Shown: positions 32,155-42,451, counted from the stretch's first letter. The stretch is 64,000 bases of DNA from Isochrysis galbana (GCA_018136815.1 CM030941.1:3537035-3601034); one strand, 5' to 3'. Notes: generated from the sequence alone by a model not told the origin. Made by a program: numbers and translations.

Positions 32155-33680
32155 AACTAAGTTTATACTTGGTTCGCCCATGGGGGGGCACGAGCCCCCC
32201 TCTCTCTCCACTCCTCCCCTGCCGTGGGGGAGGAACCACCCATCCTCCTGGCATGCCCCCAACTAGGTTTATACTTGGTTGCCCCATGGGGGGGCACGAG
32301 CCCCCCCCTCTCTCCACTCCTCCCCTGCCATGGGGGAGGAACCACCCATGCTCCTGGCACGCCTGATGGCTTGCCAGGAGCAGAATGCCCTGCTGACCCA
32401 CTCTCTCACTGGCAGGCTTGCCTGCCTCGCGCGTCCTGGCCTGTCGTGGCCAGCCCATCGCTCCAACCCCCCCTCCCCCCCTGTTCGACAGGCAGACAGG
32501 TGCAGATTGGGGACCCCTGAGGCACAGGAGCGCCAGCGAGGGAGAGGCAGGGGAGGCCAGGGCCCAGCCCCAGCCTCCTCTGCCCCCTGAGCTGGCCTCC
32601 ACGGGCCTCCAGGGGTCGCCAGGGGCAGCTGTAGGCCTGTCGCAGGCGCGCCATCGCGCGTGCCTGCAGGAGAGGGGAGAGAGAGCGCGGAGAAGGGGGT
32701 GGGCGGAGCGAGAGCTCCGCTCACCGGAAAATAGGTAAGTTCCGCAGCTGTTTACAGGATAAGTCGGGACCGAGGCCGCCGCCAGCCCGGTAGGCGTAGG
32801 AGGAAGGGGGGAACGGATCGCCGGGGGGGGGGCGCGGGCCACCGACCATATCTAAGCCCTTTTCCCCTATCCCCCTAGTAGTGCACGGGGGGAGTCGCCT
32901 GATGGCGGGGGGAAAGGGCCGGGGGAGTGGGGGTGTAGAAAGTTTCCTACGTGAGTAGAAAGTAGAGGCTGCACGGTCGCGTGTGCGGTGAGACTATTAA
33001 GAAATTAATTAATCCTCCTGGCATGCCTGATGGCTTGCCAGGAGGCCACTGCCCTGCTGACCCACTCTCTCCCTGACAGGCTCGCCTGATTCGCGCGTCC
33101 TGGCCCCTCGTGGCCAGCCCATCGCTCCAACCCCCCCTCCCCCCCTGTTCGACAGGCAGACAGGTGCAGAGTGGGGGCCCCTGAGGCCCAGGAGCGCCAG
33201 CGAGGGAGAGGCAGGGGAGGCCAGGGCCCAGCCCCAGCCTCCTCTGCCCCCTGAGCTGGCCTCCAGGAGCCTCCAGGGGTCGCCAGAGGCAGCTGCAGGC
33301 CTGTCGCAGGCGCGCCATCGCGCGTGCCTGCAGGAGAGGGGAGAGAGAGCGCGGAGAAGGGGGTGGGCGGAGCGAGGGCTCCGCTCACCGGAAAATATGT
33401 AAGTCGCGCACCTGTTTACAGGAGAAGTCGGGACTGAGGACGCCGCCAGCCCGGTAGGCATAGGAGGAAGAGGGGAACGGATCACCGGGGGGGGGCGCGG
33501 GCCACCGACCATATCTAAGCCCTTTTCCCCTATCCCCCTAGTAGTGCACAGGGGGAGTCGCCTGATGGCGGGGGGGAAAGGGCCGGGAGAGAGGGGGTGT
33601 AGAAAGTTTTGCTGCGTGAGTAGTGAGTAGAAAGTAGAGGGTCCACGGCCGCGTGTGCGGTGAGACTATTAAGAAGTTAA
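32155..33680 (+). mobile_element. HR1 retroposon dimer with 17-bp target duplication
   Basis: TATATCGCATCCGCACC sits directly before (32138-32154) and directly after (33681-33697) the block. Unit 1 starts AACTAAGTTTATACTTGG at 32155, has a second copy of the first ~110 bp at 32260, and ends GTGAGACTATTAAGAAATTAATT near 33005. Unit 2 (about 33010-33680) lacks the 5' head and starts within the TCCTGGCATGCCTGATGG block; it ends GTGAGACTATTAAGAAGTTAA. One duplication around both units means they arrived as a single event or through template switching. No functional protein is evident, although several frames are open. Confidence 0.85.
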
Positions 33681-33697
33681 TATATCGCATCCGCACC

Positions 33698-34026
33698 CGC
33701 GAATCGACCCTCTTGTTCCTCTTGTTTTCACCTCTTTTGCTCGTCAGCCTCTTTTACGCGTAGGCTTGAGCAGCTCTCAAAAACATCTGGAGATTCAGGG
33801 CTAACACCTATGACTATGACGGACACGGTACTATCTACATCTACCTCGCAATTTCGCCGCCCTTAGACAGTGACACCCCCATCTCCATCTCACGCCTACC
33901 TCTTCCCTTCTCCTTTCCCCCTTTATTTCCTTTTTTGTTTGTATTCGTTCGGTGTCTAGGTCTAGGGATGGGCCCAGGTGCTTGCCAGGTGCCCTACCTC
34001 GGGCAAGGATTCGGGGGTAGGTCGGG
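33698..34026. other. No gene seen
   Basis: T/C-rich unique sequence between the HR1 dimer and an LTR fragment. Confidence 0.5.
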
Positions 34027-34301
34027 GAATGATGGATACGTCCAAATCATGGATCATGGATGCTCATTCTAATCTCTTTATGTTTACACTGAGGTCTCTG
34101 CTTCTCTCTTCTCCCTCGCGGCCGTTTCGAATCCGCGCGGGGCATTCTAGCGGCACAGACATTGCCCCCGCACGCTCTACCTTTGTTTGTTACTATTATT
34201 TTCGCGTGCGTTTATGTAAATGTGCGTGCGCGTGAATGTAGAATGTAGTGAGAATCGTATCCTGCGATATCGGGTCGGCGATGCGATCGGCGATGGCCTG
34301 A
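34027..34301 (+). mobile_element. Copia family-2 LTR, diverged fragment
   Basis: ATGGATACGTCCAAATCATG, TTTACACTGAGGTCTC, CCTCGCGGCCGTTTCGA, GGCACAGACATTGCCCC and TATTATTTTCGCGTGCGTTT follow the family-2 LTR order. It ends in GGCGATGCGATCGGCGATGG and abuts an ORF1-like sequence on the other strand. Confidence 0.65.
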
Positions 34302-35440
34302 AGCAACAACTTGCGAGGGAAGCTTCCGTCTAGAAACGAACCTTGGCCCGCCGAGACATAGAGATGCCAGCGGGTCGAGTAGGCCGCCTTGGACACAAAC
34401 GTGCCCGCTCCGCCTTCGAGTTTCATTCGCTCCCGGTTCCCTTTCAGAAAGGTGAGCCCTACCTTTTCAATCGCGAAAATGAGCGTGCTTAGGTTGATTT
34501 GGGCCGCTTGCGCTAGGCCGTCTGCCTCGACGACCAAATGTGCCGCGACGTCTTGGAGGGCGTTGTACAATGCCTTGCGCGAGGAGGAGCCTCCCTTGTT
34601 GATTTTCTCGTTGATTGATTCCACCTTGATGCGGACCGAGATGTCGGTTTGGTTGATGCGGAGAGTGGTCGTGTCGCCGTAGCGCTCCTTGAATTGTTGT
34701 GCACAATCTTCATTCACGGCTATGTGCCATGGTCCGCGAATGGACCGGGCCCAAAAGTCCGGCTCTGGGTCGACTCCTTCGAGTTCCAAGAGGAGCTCTA
34801 CGATCGCGGCATACATCGTGGCGTCCTGGAAGGTGTAGTCGCCCTCCTGGTGGAAGGACAGTTCGTAGTTGGCGTCTGACTCAGTGCCTCCTTGCTCCTC
34901 ATCCGAGGGCGGCTCCTGTGTGGCGGGGACGGTCGGGGCTGGTGAGGTCGGGGCCGTGGCTAGGAGAGCAGATGGTGAGGGCGAGTGGTGTGTGTTTCGC
35001 GGCGCCTCCAGGCACTCGCTTCTTGGCGTCTTCTTGTTGTGTTGTGCTGGTGGGCCTGTGCCTTGATACGATTCTTGGCTGTTGTTGGTGTTGTGCCCAT
35101 AAGGGCCACCCGGTCTCAGGCCGCGCTGCCGGGGCAGCGCGGCCGCCCCCGGGGTGGGAGAGGCCTCTGCCATAAGGCATGCCCAGTGGATGCTTGGCTC
35201 TTCTCGTCTGATGCTGGCTCTTTGTGCTCATGGGAGAGGCCTCTGCCATAAGGCATGCCCATGGGGTGAGCCAGCATGGCTGCCTTGTTGGGTGTGGCCA
35301 GGGCCACGGGCCGTGCGGCGCGACCGGGGTCGCGCTCACCTGCTCGGCCTCTGCAGGCGGACGCGGTCGCTTACTGGGGGGGCTCCCGCGGCGGGGGGCC
35401 CGAAGGAGAGGTGGGGAGCGGCGGCGCGCTCCATGGCGAC
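34302..35440 (-). pseudogene. Retroelement ORF1/gag-like remnant
   Basis: The minus-strand frame from 35173 runs about 290 residues before the LTR fragment truncates it. A Pro/Ser-rich N-terminal part precedes a folded-looking part with DATMYAAIVELLLELEGVDP, RSIRGPWHIAVNEDCAQQFK, TLRINQTDISVRIKVESINE and ALYNALQDVAAHLVVEADGL. The upstream sequence to about 35435 (ATGGAGCGCGCCGCCGCTCC) resembles the start of the frame at 61360. I cannot assign a known family; an ORF1 of a LINE or a gag fits its position among retroelements. A ~45-bp segment, CATAAGGCATGCCCA with flanks, is repeated at 35160 and 35238. Confidence 0.45.
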
Positions 35441-35756
35441 CAACTATAAAGTTAATCCTCGTGTGCGCATCAACAACAAAGGCGTACGAGCAGTAGCGGT
35501 GGTGCAGATTAGTGCTCGATCGGATGCATAGTGTTTGAATATGGTAGCACACCCTAGGGTACTCTTGCTTATGAGCGTTTGCCGTGGCCCAGCAAAGAAC
35601 GCAACAAATCAGCAATAAACAACGAGCATAGACAGTCCAGTCCTTCGTTGTACAATGTCGTGCTTCCCGAAGTAGAAAGCCCCTTTGAGCCTTTGTGTGT
35701 GCTAGCGTGGCGTTGCCATATAAATCGCAATGAGATGGGCCGACGTAGACATAAAA

Positions 35757-37574
35757 CTAGGATTTTTGGTAAGCAAATTCTGCGATGATTTGACGTCTGC
35801 GATGCGATGTGGGAGTCATCGACGCCACGTCCGCTGCACAAGCTTCTCGAGGGTTCTGTTGAGCTGGGAAGCAACTTTCACGAGCTTGAGCAATGGCTTT
35901 GCTGGCATCTGTTGGCGGAGTCGCAGGTGTCGTAGTTGCGCTTTCGTCGTTCGCCTGAGCGCAAGCATCGCCAGTCCGCACTGCGCTCTGAGGGCCACTT
36001 GGCGAACTGGCACAAAGTGAACTCTCCCGCGCGTTTTTGCCGGCCAATGCCTTGGCTTCCGCTTTAGCGGCGCGCTTTGCCGCCTTATATGCCATTTTTG
36101 CCTGTCGCAGCAAATCGTCAGCAGGGGAAGAAGCGGGTTTAGCGGGCCGCTTCGGGGCGGCCTTCGCGGGGAGCGGCGCGTGCTCCTGTACCACCTCTGA
36201 GAATGTCACGCGAGACTCGCCCACAGATACCGCAGCGTCTGTCAGGTCAATAGTTCCCTTGGCGTTCACGGTTACTTGGCCTTCTTTGGTATTCATGCTC
36301 ACTTGGCCTTCCCCCAACGGAGTTGTGGTCACCGATTCGAGCAAGGCACATTTGGTGGGCATGTCAGTCGCGCCCTCATTATGAATGTTCTGCGTCGGCT
36401 CCGTCTCCTCGTTCCCATGAGTGCCTCTCTTCCGCTTCCGCTTGGCATCGGGGCTGTCTGGCCCAGTTTCCCTCCGCCCCTCACTTACACATTCGGGACC
36501 TATTCTGGGAATCTGCACCTTCCCTTCATCGCAGGGCTCCTGGTCCTTCGTTGGGACTGGCACCGCTTGGAGAGGGGCTTCACTCTGGTTATCAACAGGA
36601 GCCCCGGGCGTCACAGAAGTCCGGGCGTCAACTCGCGCAGCTTCTGCCGCGCCACTGCACGTGTCAGCTTGGGACACATGGTCGGTGCTTGTCTCGGCCA
36701 GTGAGCGTTTGCAACGCTTCCTCGATCGATCCTTCTTGGCTGGTACAAGATCTGATTCTGTATTGACCGTGTGAGTTTCAGCGGGAAATGTCGTGAAAGA
36801 CTCGGAAGTAGAGAACGTCTGGGGCTGTAGGAGCGTGCAGGGTGTCTCTTGGGCCGGTGCATCCTTGGTGGCACAAACTTCAGCGTCCGCATCCTTGGTG
36901 TCCTGTGCTTCAGCACCCATAGATGGCGGTAGTGCGATCGCTGCATCTCCTGTGCCGACCAGCGACCCTCGCCTTCCTCGCCGTCGTTTGCCACCGCGCT
37001 TCGATCTGATCTTCTTGCCACTCCCATCGATCGCCAAGGCCTCGCGCGTGGCCTCGGCCTCAGCTCTGACCGTATCATTGTTCATCAGCTTTGCGGCTTT
37101 GCTGAAAGAGGCCTCGTTGCGAACGCGCCGTGAGCGCGTGGTGGGCGAAGAACCGGGGCGCATCTTGGCCCCAGCGTAATCCGGAGATGTGAGAGCTGTG
37201 CCCAATAGCGTGGCTATCCTAGCGCAATCGTCCTTCGCGCCTGGTACGTGCATAGCAATGCTCGCCGAGAGCGCCGCCAAGTGGGCTGCGGCAGTTTGGT
37301 TGGCCTCCCACAGCTGCACCCACAGCGCGGCGGAGACAGGTACAGGGTGGTCCCCATTCCGGCATAAAGACAACATCAGCATCCCGTGTTGCATCGAGGC
37401 GCACGAGCTGCTCGTCATCACTTCAAGCAGTGCCGCATAGAGAGGCGCCGAGCCAGACATTGCCAATCCACACTCTGTGAGGCTCTCTACAGGCTTCGAG
37501 GGGGGCGCGGCTTGAGGTGCGGGTGAAGAGGGCCTCGACTCAACGGGCTGGATCGCATCCGTACTCGTGCCCAT
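35757..37574 (-). CDS. Large disordered hypothetical protein
   Basis: A single open frame of 605 codons starting at 37574. Residues about 30-135 form a small Ala/Leu-rich helical region (APLYAALLEVMTSSSCASMQ, ALWVQLWEANQTAAAHLAAL, DDCARIATLLGTALTS). After it come basic patches (KKIRSKRGGKRRRGRRG, KKDRSRKRCKRS, KRKRKRG) that look like nuclear localisation signals, long Ser/Thr/Glu-rich disordered stretches, a short internal repeat (GQVSMNTKEGQVTVNAKG), and an Ala/Lys helix (AKMAYKAAKRAAKAEAKALA). I recognise no family. The frame's length against GC-rich codons and the patterned helices support it being real; a nuclear or nucleolar role is only a guess from the basic patches. Confidence 0.6.
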   Translation of the reverse strand: MGTSTDAIQPVESRPSSPAPQAAPPSKPVESLTECGLAMSGSAPLYAALLEVMTSSSCASMQHGMLMLSLCRNGDHPVPVSAALWVQLWEANQTAAAHLAALSASIAMHVPGAKDDCARIATLLGTALTSPDYAGAKMRPGSSPTTRSRRVRNEASFSKAAKLMNNDTVRAEAEATREALAIDGSGKKIRSKRGGKRRRGRRGSLVGTGDAAIALPPSMGAEAQDTKDADAEVCATKDAPAQETPCTLLQPQTFSTSESFTTFPAETHTVNTESDLVPAKKDRSRKRCKRSLAETSTDHVSQADTCSGAAEAARVDARTSVTPGAPVDNQSEAPLQAVPVPTKDQEPCDEGKVQIPRIGPECVSEGRRETGPDSPDAKRKRKRGTHGNEETEPTQNIHNEGATDMPTKCALLESVTTTPLGEGQVSMNTKEGQVTVNAKGTIDLTDAAVSVGESRVTFSEVVQEHAPLPAKAAPKRPAKPASSPADDLLRQAKMAYKAAKRAAKAEAKALAGKNARESSLCASSPSGPQSAVRTGDACAQANDESATTTPATPPTDASKAIAQARESCFPAQQNPREACAADVASMTPTSHRRRQIIAEFAYQKS

Positions 37575-37718
37575 CCCACGTGCAGCTCAGGTGGGCGAGC
37601 CGGCGAGAGAGGGAAAGGAGGGCTTTCGGGCCGGCGACAGGGCGGAGGGGCCCTCGTCCACGTCGATGCGGAGGCGATGCAGCCGCGAGGCTGCTGGCTT
37701 TTTTAACACTAGCCAGTC

Positions 37719-37917
37719 CCTACCAAGGGCCGGTTCACGCCGCCTGCCGCCTGTCACTGGAAGCCCCCAAAAAATCCTGAGCCCCTGAGTACTTTACTTT
37801 AGAGCACGAGGGGATGAGCAGCAAGGCAGGTGGAGGGAGTGAAAAAGGAAGCGGGCGTGGCTACGACTTATTGGTTCAGTGCCGCGCGTGTGGTGAGAAC
37901 ATTAAGAAGTTTTTTAA
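37719..37917 (+). mobile_element. SINE-like retroposon, tail family
   Basis: Begins after AACACTAGCCAGTCC (37704-37718) and ends in TTAAGAAGTTTTTTAA before AACACTAGCGAGTCC, a 15-bp target duplication with one mismatch. The body has CACTGGAAGCCC, TAGAGCACGAGGGGATGAGC, AAGCGGGCGTGGCTACG and GTGTGGTGAGAACATTAAGAAG, the consensus shared with 39364, 50108 and 61735. Confidence 0.7.
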
Positions 37918-38057
37918 AACACTAGCGAGTCCTGTTCTCTGTTCTTGTGAGAAGTGTTCGAAGTTCTTGGTTCTTGGGCGGTGGCCTTGTGCCTTGTGTC
38001 TTGTGTGTCTCCGTCAGAGTTTTATTGATGTCCTAGTTCAATCCTAGTGCTGAGGGA

Positions 38058-38117
38058 CCCTGAACTAAGTTTATACTTGTTTTACTCATTGGGGGGCTGG
38101 GGGGCACGAGCCCCCCA
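38058..38117 (+). repeat. HR-type 5' head fragment
   Basis: AACTAAGTTTATACTTG, then a G-run and GGGGCACGAGCCCC. Only the first ~60 bp of an HR1-like unit is present before the small element at 38126. Confidence 0.6.
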
Positions 38118-38125
38118 ATCCCAAT

Positions 38126-38314
38126 CCTAGATGGGAAATACGTATTTACCGTATTTGGCCAGAGACCAAATACATATGTATTTGGCTGTATTTGAAGCGT
38201 GTCCTGGGTTGTAGGCCTCGAATGTATTTGAAATGTATTTGGCCGGAGGCCAAATACATATGTATTTGGCTGTATTTGTATTTGCAAGCCCCTGCACCGT
38301 ATTTCCCATCTAGG
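38126..38314. mobile_element. hAT-like MITE, 189 bp
   Basis: Ends in CCTAGATGGGAAATACG and its inverted complement. The 8-bp target ATCCCAAT is duplicated at 38118-38125 and 38315-38322. The interior is built from repeated TGTATTTGGC/GCCAAATACA motifs, some in palindromic pairs (ACATATGT centre). A related half-copy in reverse orientation lies at 51140-51256. Confidence 0.82.
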
Positions 38315-38508
38315 ATCCCAATCTCTCCACTCCCAGCCGAGGAGAGAGGAGAGGTGAGTTTGGTGGCCCTGTCCGCGCCCGCTCGCTGCGCCTCGCGCGC
38401 GCTCGCGGCGATGCGAGATGCGAGCGCGCTCACCTCCTCACTCCTCGGCTGGCTCGACTGAGCAGCCGGCTCTGCTTTGGAGTGGAGGGCCCACATGGGA
38501 TGGTTGGA

Positions 38509-39264
38509 TTAACTTCAACTTCTTAATAGTCTCACCGCACACGCGGCCGTGGACCCTCTACTTTCTACTCACGCAGCAAAACTTTCTACACCCCCTCTCT
38601 CCCGGCCCTTTCCCCCCCGCCATCAGGCGACTCCCCCCGTGCACTACTAGGGGGATAGGGGAAAAGGGCTTAGATATGGTCGGTGGCCCGCGCCCCCCCC
38701 CGGTGATCCGTTCCCCTCTTCCTCCTATGCCTACCGGGCTGGCGGCGTCCTCAGTCCCGACTTCTCCTGTAAACAGGTGCGGGACTTACATATTTTCCGG
38801 TGAGCGGAGCCCTCGCTCCGCCCACCCCCTTCTCCGCGCTCTCTCTCCCCTCTCCTGCAGGCACGCGCGATGGCGCGCCTGCGACAGGCCTGCAGCTGCC
38901 TCTGGCGACCCCTGGAGGCTCCTGGAGGCCAGCTCAGGGGGCAGAGGAGGCTGGGGCTGGGCCCAAGCCTCCCCTGCCTCTCCCTCGCTGGCGCTCCTGG
39001 GCCTCTGGGGCCCCCACTCTGCACCTGTCTGCCTGTCGAACAGGGGGGGAGGGGGGGTTGGAGCGATGGGCTGGCCACGACAGGCCAGGACGCGCGAGGC
39101 AGGCGAGTCTGCCACTGAGAGAGTGGGTCAGCAGGGCAGTGGCCTCCTGGCAAGCCATCAGGCATGCCAGGAGCATGGGTGGTTCCTCCCCCATGGCAGG
39201 GGAGGAGTGGAGAGAGGGGGGGGCTCGTGCCCCCCCATGGGCGAACTAAGTATAAACTTAGTTG
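38509..39264 (-). mobile_element. HR1 retroposon, full-length copy with 16-bp target duplication
   Basis: ACATGGGATGGTTGGA flanks it exactly (38493-38508 and 39265-39280). On the minus strand it begins AACTAAGTTTATACTTAGTT, passes the cacgagccccc palindrome and the GACAGGCAGACAGG segment, contains TGTAAGTCCCGCACCTGTTTACAG, and ends GCGGTGAGACTATTAAGAAG followed by TTGAAGTTAA. The length of 756 bp is a good estimate for the full unit. The long, variable duplication points to insertion by target-primed reverse transcription. The 319-codon plus-strand frame across it also appears in the other copies and looks like a composition effect. Confidence 0.88.
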
Positions 39265-39363
39265 ACATGGGATGGTTGGAGACCTCCCATGTGGGCCCAT
39301 TGCCCATTGGCCCATTGAGGTTGATCTGCATCCCTTGGCCTTACGGCCGCAAGGAAGAAAAAC

Positions 39364-39596
39364 GAAATAACCGGTAGCCGGTAGCCCGATGGCGAAAAAG
39401 GAAGGAGAGTGATAAGCCATCGGGGACCGGTACACACCGTCTGCCACTGGAAACCTACTACACCCAGCCCCTAGGTAGAGCACGAGGGGACGAGCCGCAA
39501 GGCAGGTGGAGGGGTGATAAGGGAAGCGGGCGTGGCTGCAGGGAGGCTGTGCAGGGTCGCGCGCGCGGCGAGATTATTAAGAAGCTTTTTTTTTGA
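39364..39596 (+). mobile_element. SINE-like retroposon, tail family
   Basis: Matches 50108-50326 almost base for base: GGTAGCCCGATGGC, GGTACACACCGTCTGCCACT, ACACCCAGCCCCTAGGTAGA, GCACGAGGGGACGAGCCGCA, GCGGGCGTGGCTGC, GGGTCGCGCGCGCGGCGAGA, TTATTAAGAAGC, then eight or more T. Confidence 0.75.
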
Positions 39597-39599
39597 CAA

Positions 39600-40020
39600 C
39601 CGGGATGGCCTGCTCTTAGAGGTCCTTTGGGGGCTCCCAGAGGGCCAGCAAGGGCAGCTTAGGGGGCAGTGGAGGCTGGGGCTCAGCCCCACCCAGGCCT
39701 CCCCGGCTGCCTATCCCACGCTCGCCTCGCTGGCCATGGCCATGGGAGCCGCCGAGAGGCCCCTGTATGCCTGGCGACCAGGGATGGAGGGGGAGTCAGC
39801 TCGAGGGCAGGCTGAGTCTCGGCGTGGGAGTGCGAATCGCGGCCCGCGCCCACTAGGGGTCTGGGCCAGAATGATGATTGCCCAGCCCATGCCAGAGCCT
39901 GAGGCCGGAGGGCAGCGGGGCTGGGGTTGATTGTACGGGCCCACCCCGGGGGGTGTCCGCGATGGAGAGAGGGGGGCGCGAGGCCCCCATTGACCCCCAC
40001 TTATAAAAGTAGGTTGTCAA
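39600..40020 (-). repeat. HR2 dispersed repeat, copy 2
   Basis: Close relative of 1-380 over its full length, with an extra ~40 bp near 39870-39910. It sits directly after the SINE-like element's T-run, so one inserted beside or into the other. Confidence 0.7.
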
Positions 40021-40653
40021 ACAACAAGCAAACAACAACAAACAATAACAATCAAGGGCCGGAGGGGCGCGGGCAGCCATGACAGCTATCTGAATACTAC
40101 TAGCCCGGGGTAACTCGGTAACTCTAGCTCTAGCTGAGCTAGTAATTCACTAAGCCACCGAGCTCCTCCTCCTCCACCGCGCGATGTCAAAAGCCACATC
40201 GGAGTTGCCCATGGGGTCCCAATCCTGAAATGAAAACTCAAGCGCACATTTCACATTTTGTGCTTTGAGCAAAAACCGTAACTCTCCAAATGCCAAATGA
40301 GACCTCGGGCTATCTTAGTAGTACAAAGTAAAAAGACGTCGCGTTTGGTCCCACCACGAAATAAAGTCCCAAACCTATCCCGGATGGGGCAACAAACCCA
40401 TCCAGGATGGGGCTCGCATCCGTCGGGCGGCTGCCTACGTGCTGCGGCAACACGGAAGCGCACCTCGTACCTCCTATCCCTCACACTAAATATAAATAAC
40501 ACTGGCACCATTGCACCCAGTACAGGCTCTCGGCGTCTTCTCTGCACACTGCGCGGTTTCTCACGTGCAACACCGTGCCTTGTCCTCCGCTGTACACGTC
40601 CGCCAGCGAGCACGGGCCCGATTGCGCGACGCCCCACATAGCTAGGAGGGATT
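40021..40653. other. No gene seen
   Basis: A/C-rich stretch, then a 136-codon minus frame (40251-40661) that overlaps the eIF2B stop and has no motif; probably 3' flank of that gene. Confidence 0.45.
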
Positions 40654-42451
40654 TTATTCATGACGACCGCTTAGGTAAGTCAGCTGCCAGTCGACCACTC
40701 CAGCCGGAGGCATGATTCCAATGTCAGTGAAGTACCACGTAACAAGCTTCGGGGGAGTCACGTCACGAGTCAGCCGAGGCTTGAGGAGGCTGCGCGAGAA
40801 GGTATCTTTGGAACCAGTGCTGCCCTCTCTGGTCAATGAGAAAGGTGGAGGTAAAATCTCCTCTTCCGGTGTACCACCCCGATGAAAAGCGTAGTGGGGC
40901 ACGGCGACGCAGAATGGGACGTGATGCGCTTCTGCCGCCATCGCATAGGTCAAGGTTCCAATATCTGCCACAGCCCCACCATCACCAGTCACAGCCTGCG
41001 AGAAAGATCGAAGGCATGGATTTGGGTGTTGGCAATGGTGCGCATGTCAAAGCGTTAATCTTGGCATGAACATGCAAGACCTTGCCCAACTAGCATGCGT
41101 GCCGAATGGCGTCTGCTGGAAGGAAGCCTGCGGCCGGCTTCCTCTCGGTGCCACACAGCGGGCGGCTTCTTCGGCTTCCTCCACGATCCAAACATCCCAC
41201 GTCACACCCCGCATATGCCACCCACACTTCCTATCTTGGAGGCTCTGTTGCAACGCACATGTGCAGCACACAAGACGACTTGAACGCGATGCAAGCAGCG
41301 TGAGACGGCTTGTGGTTCTATCATGACAACAGGTGCCACGCCTTCAAGCTCGGCGGCAGTAAGATGACCAGCCCCATTGAGCTGTCCCTCGGCAATCAAT
41401 ACCTGCGCATAGATTGACGCGGGTGTATCCTGACCCACACGGCGGGACGTGGGCTTGCGCAATTACCCAAGGTAATCCATCTCTACTTCCTCTCTCCTGT
41501 TTGGATTTACGCTGCATGGGCCTTCTCACGTGCGTCTCCACAGAACGCAAGAGCCAACACTCCTCGGAGAGCACCACACACACAGGCATCCGAGCGTGCT
41601 AACGTGCGGCTCCATGGACAACAGCAGCGAGAGGGCCTTGAGCGCACCGTGAAATGCTCCGTAGCTGCTGCAGCCGCGAGGAGTCTCGTGACGTGTGGTG
41701 AGTATCCGAACGTAAGCACGCATCCGAGCCCGCCGCTGGTAATTCCACCCCATCGTCGCCCACTGCCACTGCTGCTGTCCCTCCCGGTGTGCCCCGCATG
41801 AGCGACGTGCTCGCCCTCGGCCTGCTCATCAGACAAGCGGCTGCTCCGCCAAGCAATCCACGCGCCCACAATGTGCTCATTGTAGTCGGCTGATGGCGGC
41901 GGCGCTGCGGAGATCATTTCGCGCAGGTGGCGGAGAGCATGACTAGTCACGAGCGATGAAGAGCGAGAGGCGAGCTCCACGTAGCGCTCACTTCGCTTGC
42001 AGATGCTCTCGAGCTCAGAGCCTGGCTCACTGCTCAAGCCTTCTCCCGTCTGCGCCACAGTCATCGCCGCCGCTCTGGAATTCGCGCTCGCGCTAAGATC
42101 TGGATGGGAGCTGCGGCGCAGGACGAGAGATAGATAAATCGTACATGCCAGCCGCACCGCGGCGCGCTCGATGTCCGAGCCAGCGTGATGGACCAGCTCG
42201 TCAGCGCGCGCACGGAGCACTACATGTAGCTGGAGCACCGGCTGATGTGCCGAGAGAGTTCCGCCCGCCGGCTCACTCGCCGCACGGCGCGCCGCTTCGT
42301 CGAGAGCGCGTATTGCCCTGAGAGCCGCCTCGTCCGCCATTCGCGGCGCCGCGAGGGCCCGTACCGCGCCGTCGGCAAGGGCACCCCCACCTTCCGATCG
42401 GCGCGGCGCGGAGCCGCCTGGTGCGAACCACTCGCCGCTCTGAAATGGCAT
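40654..42451 (-). CDS. eIF2B alpha/beta/delta-family subunit
   Basis: eIF2B is the guanine-nucleotide exchange factor for the initiation factor eIF2; its alpha, beta and delta subunits share one fold. Three minus-strand exons keep phase: 42451-41648, 41402-41259 and 40995-40654, giving 429 aa. The Rossmann-like C-domain is clear: GCVLTFGYSPHVTRLLAAA, FTVLIAEGQLNG, APVVMIEPQAVSRCLHRVQV, GDGGAVADIGTLTYAMAAEA, HHVPFCVAVPHYAF and DVTPPKLVTWYFTDIGIMPP. GFS/GYS-like and DVTPP.LV features fit beta or delta better than alpha, but I cannot choose. A ~45-residue Gly/Ser-rich insert separates HALRHLRE from GCVLTFGYS. The start is uncertain: 42451 (MPFQSGEWF), 42340 (MADEAALRA) and 42694 are all in frame. 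Confidence 0.82.

Noticed and set aside
32093..33512. Long overlapping frames in HR1 copies (also at 19233-19766, 38418-39377 and 59929-60603)
   Set aside because: They translate to Ala/Pro/Gly/Arg-rich text, are open in two or three frames at once, carry indels between copies and match no family. Best explained by GC-rich repeat composition.
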